Assembly: GCA_003427395.1 (NCBI GenBank)
Contig: BFEA01000332.1
Location: 1,042,163-1,066,513 of the forward strand
Direction: 5' to 3'
Length of the DNA stretch: 24,351 nt
Source of the DNA: Chara braunii
Lineage: Eukaryota; Streptophyta; Charophyceae; Charales; Characeae
Part shown: piece by piece, positions 18,656-24,351 of the stretch
Numbering within the stretch: the stretch's first letter is position 1
Layout of the letters: each line of letters opens with the position of its first letter
The notes under the pieces: model-generated
The model's database searches: none
Told to the model about the DNA's origin: nothing
Seen by the model: the letters and a program-made list of their open reading frames with translations, nothing else
Made by a program: the position numbers and the translations under genes

Positions 18656-19043
18656 CCTACAGGGCACTCACAAATCCCTCGACGCCATGGACGGCTCGAT
18701 TGACCAAGGTCACAAAAAACGAAGGGGGTCGCACCCCCTCATCTTTTACCGGGGGGCTGGGAGGCACAACCCGGCCAGATAGCTGGCGATATCCCCGTAC
18801 AGCAGACCGGTGCCAGGGGGGATCTTCCCCCCTAGACCGATCTGCTCCCCGCACACTGGCACGTATTCAGCAGAAAGGCACCACTGGCCGAGTCTGGCCG
18901 AGGCGACTGACAAACAAAAAACTCCACCAGCCCCTGAGAACCTGCAGCTGCCCCGGGTGGAGGCGCACACACTGGAAACAGGATCTTCATCACACAACTC
19001 GCCCCCCGGCTAGGGAGAAGCAATCCGAGAGGAAAACAACAGG

Positions 19044-20540
19044 ATGACAATGACGAAAGGGGAAAGTGAACTGGTTGGGATGGACGAACAAAGCGGGGGC
19101 ATGGCGGGAGGAAATGAGGTGGAAGACGTAGAAATGCTAACCGAGGAAGATACAACCCAGGAAAAAAGGAAACAAAAACAGGCACTGGGGGCAGAATCAA
19201 AAAGGAAGAACGGGGAATCAAAACCCACATGGGCACAACGAGTCAGAACCACCATTCAGGAAAAACCCCTTGACATCCGCCGAACCCCTCAGGACACACA
19301 ACAAGGAGAGGAATAGATTTTGAAAGTACCCCTTCGCAACCTTTCATCGGCAAGGGCGTACTTCTTGACCCTCTTCCTCCTCCCCTCCCAGAACCAGGTG
19401 GTGGATCAAGGGGGTAGGAAGACAATGATGAGAACATACCCCACCGACAAATTAGAGGCAAGAGATAAAACTTACAGCCAGCACGCAAGCAACTGGCTGT
19501 TTCTTGGCGACATAGCACAAAAATTAGTGAACGACAAAATCAAGAGGAGATGAAGGGCAACCCAGAGGCTGTTCAGGAATTTTTCCTGATCCAACCTCTC
19601 TCCTCAACGGTTTTCACTGTGCTTTGCCTCTTCACCGAAGATAAAAAGAAGATGGACGGGTGGAGGTCGATCAAATGGGAACGCTCAGAAGTCAGAATAT
19701 ATCCGTGGCAACCCAGAAAAGTGAGCCCGGAGGAGAAGCGCGAACAACTGATGAAGGATTATTTCTGGATTGAGCTGAGACACATTCCCGTGGAAATTCA
19801 GGCCGCCTTTGTCTATGATTTCGGCCAACATACAATATCGTCGACTTCATCGACCCACTCCCGTCCTACGTGGCTAAGCGTGATGACTATCTAATGCTGG
19901 CTCTGGACCTCCCCAGAGACCAACCCTTCTCGATGGACGACATCATCCCCTATAGAATGGGGGGAAAAGTCTTCCAGATCCACACAGCCCACAAATTCGC
20001 CCTTGGTGCTTCAAATGCCGGGCGTATGGGCACCTCAGCACGGAATCGGCCTGCCCTCACCATCCCAACAACAAGGGCACGTCACCGGGTCGACTGCGCC
20101 GGGACCCGCGCAGACCCGGCATATGGTACACGGTGGACCAGGGCCACGACGGATGGGTCTATCTGGAAGATCGGGACCCAGCAGGCCAGCCCCGAGGCTG
20201 GTCCTGGGAAGGAAGAGGGACCCCCTGCTGGGCCATGGACCCCCCAATGACTGGACCCCGCCCCGACAAGGGAACGCTCAACGAGAGGAAAAGGCCACAG
20301 AACCTGGACGGCAGGATCCCGAGCCCACATAACGTGGACAGCAGGATCCCAAGCCCCCGGACCCACCTGGCAAGGAGAAACAAGCCCAAAAACAGCCTGG
20401 GCACCCCCGAGAGAGGCAGAACCGAAAAACCTGGGGCCCTTCAGCAATGCGGTACCTACCGGTAGAAAAGAGCCCAGCGAACCTGCACAAGGCGGGGGAA
20501 CATCGGAAAAGTCTGCAGACAAAACCTTCATAACCGAGGC
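19044..20540 (+). pseudogene. LINE ORF1, N-terminal and RNA-binding part, frameshifted
   Basis: The first part (19,044-19,316) is acidic then basic and ends with KPTWAQRVRTT, typical of plant LINE ORF1 starts. The next frames give a Pro-rich linker (LLDPLPPPLPEPGGG). A domain resembling the DUF4283/RRM-like region follows at 19,550-19,990: NPEAVQEFFLIQPL, DGWRSIKWERSEVRIYPWQP, YVAKRDDYLMLALDLP and KVFQIH. It ends in a zinc knuckle. ORF1 proteins of this type bind element RNA. At least four frame changes break the reading. An upstream ATG at 18,687 (MDGSIDQGHKKRRG) could be the original start but soon meets a stop. Confidence 0.75.
20007..20054 (+). other. CCHC zinc knuckle of LINE ORF1
   Basis: The frame reads RPWCFKCRAYGHLSTESAC, giving C-x2-C-x4-H-x6-C. 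The classic retroelement spacing ends in x4, so two extra residues are present before the last Cys. The preceding RPWCF is characteristic of plant LINE ORF1 proteins just after the DUF4283-like domain. Confidence 0.8.
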
Positions 20541-20544
20541 CAAA

Positions 20545-22189
20545 TGAACAGAGGTCGCAGGCAGATGGGACGCAAAAGAGCTGCAATCCAGGCGACCAGC
20601 TCGAGGAAGCCTTCGGCCCAGTACCGATGGAGGTTGAACTTATTCCTAGTGCACCCCCGCCAGCAGACGTGGAGATGGCTGAAGCCCGGGAGGAGGACAT
20701 GGCCCAGACTGCACAAAAAACACAAACAGAGACGCGCGATCCTAACAATCCCCAAGGTATGGCCCTTCAGGAGGTGGCGGAGTGGCTCATGGACAACCTC
20801 CCCTTGAAGTTTCGAAACAGAAGTGAGGAGGCTTGGGACACGGTGTACAGGGACTTGGTCACCATGCTGGAGAACAGCCCAAGCCTCCACACAGCCCTGA
20901 CCCAAGGCCTGCCGAAGGGGTCAAGTTGGACGGAGGTCTTCCATAAGCTATTATGTATCGTCCTTGCCCGGTTTCGCCCCCCCCCCAACCCTCAGCAGGT
21001 CCCGAAGGGAAATAACGGCCACACAGGCAAAGGAGACTTGGGAAATGGGGACCAAAACACAACACAGCAAGACAACAATGCTGAGGAGGAGGGCTCCCGA
21101 GTGAGCGAACCGGACCAATCCCAATCTGATGTAACCTGGGCGCCCACGCAGACCCCGCAGCACGAGGACCGCGAGTCTCAGAGAGGAGAGGAGGTTTCAA
21201 GATCGGGACAACACAACCTCGCAACCTCAGACTTGCAGGCTGACGGTCCCCCCAATGTCTCGCTTCACAGTGCTCAAGTGGCACAAGAAGCCACACCGTC
21301 CGAACGGCAGCATCCCCCAGATACTCGGGAGCAGACAAGCCAGGCAGGACCGACCAAGGAACCGGACCCAAAAAACCTGAAAGAGCATATGGAAGAAGGG
21401 GACAGTGGGGATGCCAACCAGGCCCGGGGCCAGCCTGCACAGACCATGGAAACCACACCGCCAGAAAGGAGACAGTGCCCCTCGACGGCGGAACATAGAG
21501 GCCTACCAAAACCGGCGAACCACCACGCACAGACCCGCGCCACGAAACCGGAAGGAGGCCTGTGTTTGGCACTACCAGCCTGGGAACCAGCTACAGTGAC
21601 ACCACACCCCGATCTCCTTGACCCCTCCCCCCCCCACCCCCCAAGCCGCCGGAGACCGCTCTCACTAGCAGGCGACAAAAACTTCGCCACCTGCTTGAAA
21701 AAGCCCCTCCTACCCGGGCTTCCAATAAAGGCATTGTGCTTTTGCCGGTCAAGCAAACGAGTGGGGGATGGGAGGTGGGGCTGTCCGTACCCCCTAACAC
21801 AATGCACGGCGAGGCTCTCCCTCCACGGGCGTTCAACTCTCTTTCTCTCGCTCACTTCGTGGGCCGACAGTCTATTATTTCGTAAGTAGGACATCGCCCG
21901 ACTATCTCAAGGCCTGCTACCGGAAGGCGCCTCCAGGGCCCTGATGGTCTCACACGGGCAGGACAGACTCGGGATCAGGGATATCTACCTACAGTATGAT
22001 GACTCCAATACTAACGAACTGCGCTGGTTTGACAAGGAAGCTCTTTTGGATCTTCAAATCTTAAAAATAAAAGTCGGGGACAACTGGTCAACAACAGAAA
22101 TAGAATCCTTCCTTGTGGGTTTACTAAGAATGCAAGTGTTGCATAAGGGCAGCTTCCTGGACACAGAGAAATGGCTACCCTTACAATAA
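20545..22189 (+). pseudogene. ORF1 C-terminal extension: helical domain, linker, distinct C-terminal domain
   Basis: A 420-codon frame starts at 20,627 (MEVELIPSAPPPADVEMAE), though the same frame is open back to 20,520. Residues 45-115 look globular (ALQEVAEWLMDNLP, WDTVYRDLVTMLENSP). About 200 residues rich in Gln, Pro, Thr, Glu and Ser follow. At a C run near 21,628 the sense frame shifts, giving KGIVLLPVKQTSGGWEVGLS and SLSLAHFVGRQSIIS. It then returns to the first frame near 21,890 with LSQGLLPEGASRALMVSHG, IRDIYLQYDDSNTNELRWFD and a stop at about 22,189. This C-terminal domain has a folded-protein character and I do not recognise it. ORF1 would total roughly 1,050 residues, much longer than the usual LINE ORF1. 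Confidence 0.6.
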
Positions 22190-22244
22190 ACAAAGGGCTG
22201 CAACACACACACCCTCACAACTCGCATCCTACAGAGGACCCCAG

Positions 22245-23115
22245 ATGGATAACAGAATGAACATGGTAGATACGCTCTACGGCAGGGACAAGGTCTGGAA
22301 CCTCTGTAAACGGCAAGTGGACCTTGACTTGCGTTCAATAAACGTTAACGGCCTGGCATCGGCAAAGTCCCCTAAAAGGCAGGCCATAGTAGATCAACTG
22401 AGAGGAGTAGAAGGCAAACGATGGCCGGACGTTGTATGCTTACAAGAAACCCACCTGATGGATACCCCTGAACACAACCACACACACAAGGAGATCTGGC
22501 CCCATCAGGCCTTCCGCGCCCATGCCCCGCGCCCAGGCAGTTGTGGGGTCGCCATATGGATTCCCCCGGACTCCAAGATAGAGATGCTGAACTGGGCAGC
22601 GGACCAAAACGAAAGCAGATGGGTCTATCTGTAACCTGTTGGCCATGCCGGAATTGGAAGTGGTCTGTGTTTTAAATATATACGCTCCCAACGACCAGGC
22701 GGAAAGACGGACGTTCCTGGAGTCCTTGAAAGACAAGCTACCAGTAGGAATCCCTGCGATCATGGTAGGTGACTTTAACGCGGCCCCAGACAGTGGCTAG
22801 ACAGATGGAAGACTCCGCCCGACTGCCCAAATTACATAGAGCAAGATGAAAGCATGATAGCTGAACTCTCGCAATCTCTCAACCTTTTTGACACCTTCCG
22901 GCGAAGTCACCCAACCGCACGCCGTTTCTCATGCTACCGAAAGAGCGCGACAGAGAGGGCATCAAAATCACGCATTGATTTGATCCGAGCGTCTGAAGAC
23001 CTACACGGGGGCCTGCAGGCGGCAGAGATCCTCCCCAAAACCCCCCACCCAGGCTTTAGACCATGCTATGTGCATGACCGTCTTCTCGTTTCGAAAAAAG
23101 CCCGACCAAGTTAGG
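22245..23115 (+). pseudogene. LINE ORF2 endonuclease domain (APE-like), frameshifted
   Basis: The endonuclease nicks target DNA to prime reverse transcription. Family motifs appear in order: LRSINVNGLASA (Asn 22,341-22,343), VVCLQETHL (Glu 22,446-22,448), SRWVYL, then after a +1 shift near 22,633 NIYAPN and MVGDFNAAPDSG. A further shift gives SRIDLIRAS, and another gives the DHAM box near 23,060. GDFN and the final DH pair are intact. A TAG stands where DSGW would be expected (TGG to TAG at 22,798-22,800). The likely start is the ATG at 22,245, 55 bases after the ORF1 stop. Confidence 0.85.
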
Positions 23116-24351
23116 GGCTTCGACAAACTCAATACATCGCTCCTATCATACGATCGATTCTTGGGCTACCTCAAGGATGTATGGTCCTTCTGGAAAACAC
23201 AGAGGGACCAGATCAACGACGATATACTTTGGTTCAATAACGGCTTGGCTTTTCTAGGCCGCAAGTGCAACGAATACTCGAAACTGCTAGCGGCACGCCG
23301 CCACGCGGAGGAACTACAACTTCAGCATCAACTATGGCAACTGCAATCACAACAAGACGATCTGCAAGATCCAGAACAGCAAAATGAATTAGCTGAAGCA
23401 ATCCTCACCTTACAAGGACAACTCATGGGCTATATGGAGCACAGGTGCCAGGGGGCCAAAATACGGGGTAAACTCTCCAAGTTTAATACGGAGGGCGCAA
23501 TGGACGCAAGATTCTTCGCGATGGCTAGGGCCAGAACGGGGAGATTGATTATCGAGGCCCTAGAGGACCCGAAATGTCACCTGGGGCCCCTCCACACATC
23601 CACCGCCGCATGCACNAAAATAGCANGNGACTTCTACCAAGAACTGTTCACCTCGGAATGCCAAAACCAAGACAGAGAGAAACGCGCGGAAGAGATTGAT
23701 GCATTTCTGCACCCANTAACAAAGACTCTCACAGACATGCAGAAAGAGGCCCTTGACGCCCCCTTATCAAAGGAGGANGTATGGGAGGCACTTAAGCAAA
23801 TGGATGAAGAAAAAACNCCGGGCCTCGACGGNCTNCCAAAAGAGTTNTGGNACGCCATGTGGACCACCCTCTCACANGACNTCATGGACTACTATNACGC
23901 AGTTTGGGACACCGGCCAGATAGGCGAAATANTGGGGCAGGGAGTGNTGACGCNCCTCTACAAAAAANGGGAAAGGACCAATATCAGGAACTATAGGCCT
24001 ATCANCCTCCTCACTGTGGTCTACAAGCTACTGGCAAAGGCGCTTACTAATCGCATGACACCAGTGATGAGGGACATCATCCATCCAGACCAAACTGGCT
24101 TCATCCAAGGCANAAACATCCAGGACAACATCCTCCTNGTCAATGAGGTGATCAAACTTGCAAGGCAATCCAAAAACAANGCANCGATCATCTTTATTGA
24201 CTTCGAGAAGGCATACGACCACGTGGACTGACTTTTCTTAGATAAATGCNTGCACAAACTCAACTTCGGGGAGAACTTCCNACGCTGGATTAGGATCCTC
24301 CACGGAAGCGCNACTACCAGGGTAATGGTAAATGGCAATCTGGCACCCCCC
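23068..24351 (+). pseudogene. LINE ORF2 reverse transcriptase, partial, with ambiguous bases
   Basis: A 387-codon frame continues from the endonuclease. A charged, Gln-rich linker (QHQLWQLQSQQDDLQDPEQQ) leads to FYQELFTSE, then RT motifs: a PGLDG-like box, NIRNYRPI, YKLLAKALTNR, DQTGFIQG, and IIFIDFEKAYDHVD, the catalytic-Asp motif A. A TGA at 24,229-24,231 stands where Trp is usual (DHVDW). The same frame then continues LFLDKC, HKLNFGENF, RWIRILHGSATTRVMVNG to the window edge. YADD and everything 3' of it lie outside. More than 20 single N bases fall between 23,616 and the end. Confidence 0.85.

Larger units (their letters stand above)
18656..24351 (+). mobile_element. LINE (non-LTR retrotransposon), 5' part, cut by window end
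   Basis: The order is ORF1 with a zinc knuckle, then ORF2 with an apurinic-type endonuclease and a reverse transcriptase, all on the plus strand. This is the L1-like layout common in plants. The 5' limit is placed after the (AT)n-poly(A) tract but is not proven. The reverse transcriptase is cut before the YADD box. At least eight frame changes and several stops make this copy inactive. Confidence 0.85.

Overview
The window looks like transposon-rich nuclear DNA from a large, repeat-laden eukaryotic genome. It has long homopolymers and microsatellites, splice-acceptor-like sites, a plant-type LINE and a decayed Helitron-type helicase gene. I infer a streptophyte (charophyte alga or seed-free plant), from the style of the LINE ORF1 and the repeats only; no host gene confirms it. 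There is no intact cellular gene, rRNA, tRNA or CRISPR array that I can support. Nearly all recognisable coding sequence belongs to mobile elements, and all of it is broken by frameshifts and stops.

Layout. 1-2,040: microsatellites, homopolymers and three copies of a 27-bp near-palindrome. 2,101-2,144: a GC-rich palindrome plus a strong hairpin. 2,200 to about 10,740: a very AT-rich block with coding remnants only on the minus strand and a strong excess of G over C on the plus strand. Reading leftwards from 10.6 kb, it holds a Helitron-type protein (Cys-rich segment, CNHD-like box, and a PIF1-superfamily helicase with Walker A, GDxxQ, GMP, QG and SRV-like motifs). Next comes a Ulp1-like (C48) cysteine protease with His, Asp, Gln and Cys in order at near-family spacing. 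After it lies an unrecognised, internally repetitive region in which a roughly 90-residue module recurs two, perhaps three, times. The block ends at the hairpin, where the 3' end of a Helitron on this strand would be expected. My reading is one decayed composite element of about 8.6 kb, truncated at its 5' (Rep) side.

10,740-13,980: AT-rich DNA without a recognisable gene, plus an unidentified minus-strand coding-like patch near 12 kb. 13,981-15,640: two head-to-tail copies of an ~800-bp repeat whose GC-rich end module is inverted in the second copy, followed by a 54-bp tandem duplicate of part of the same repeat. 15,640-18,655: mixed-composition repeats, ending in an (AT)n-poly(A) tract. 18,656 to the window end: a 5'-proximal LINE with a long ORF1 (RRM-like domain, zinc knuckle, low-complexity linker and a further C-terminal domain), followed by ORF2 with an apurinic-type endonuclease and a reverse transcriptase cut off by the window edge. 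Many isolated N bases from 23.6 kb onward suggest a consensus merged from several LINE copies.

The most interesting object is the Helitron helicase followed by a Ulp1-type protease and a repeated unknown domain on one strand. The Helitron accessory proteins I know of are RPA-like, OTU-protease and endonuclease domains, so this would be an unusual gene content if intact relatives exist.
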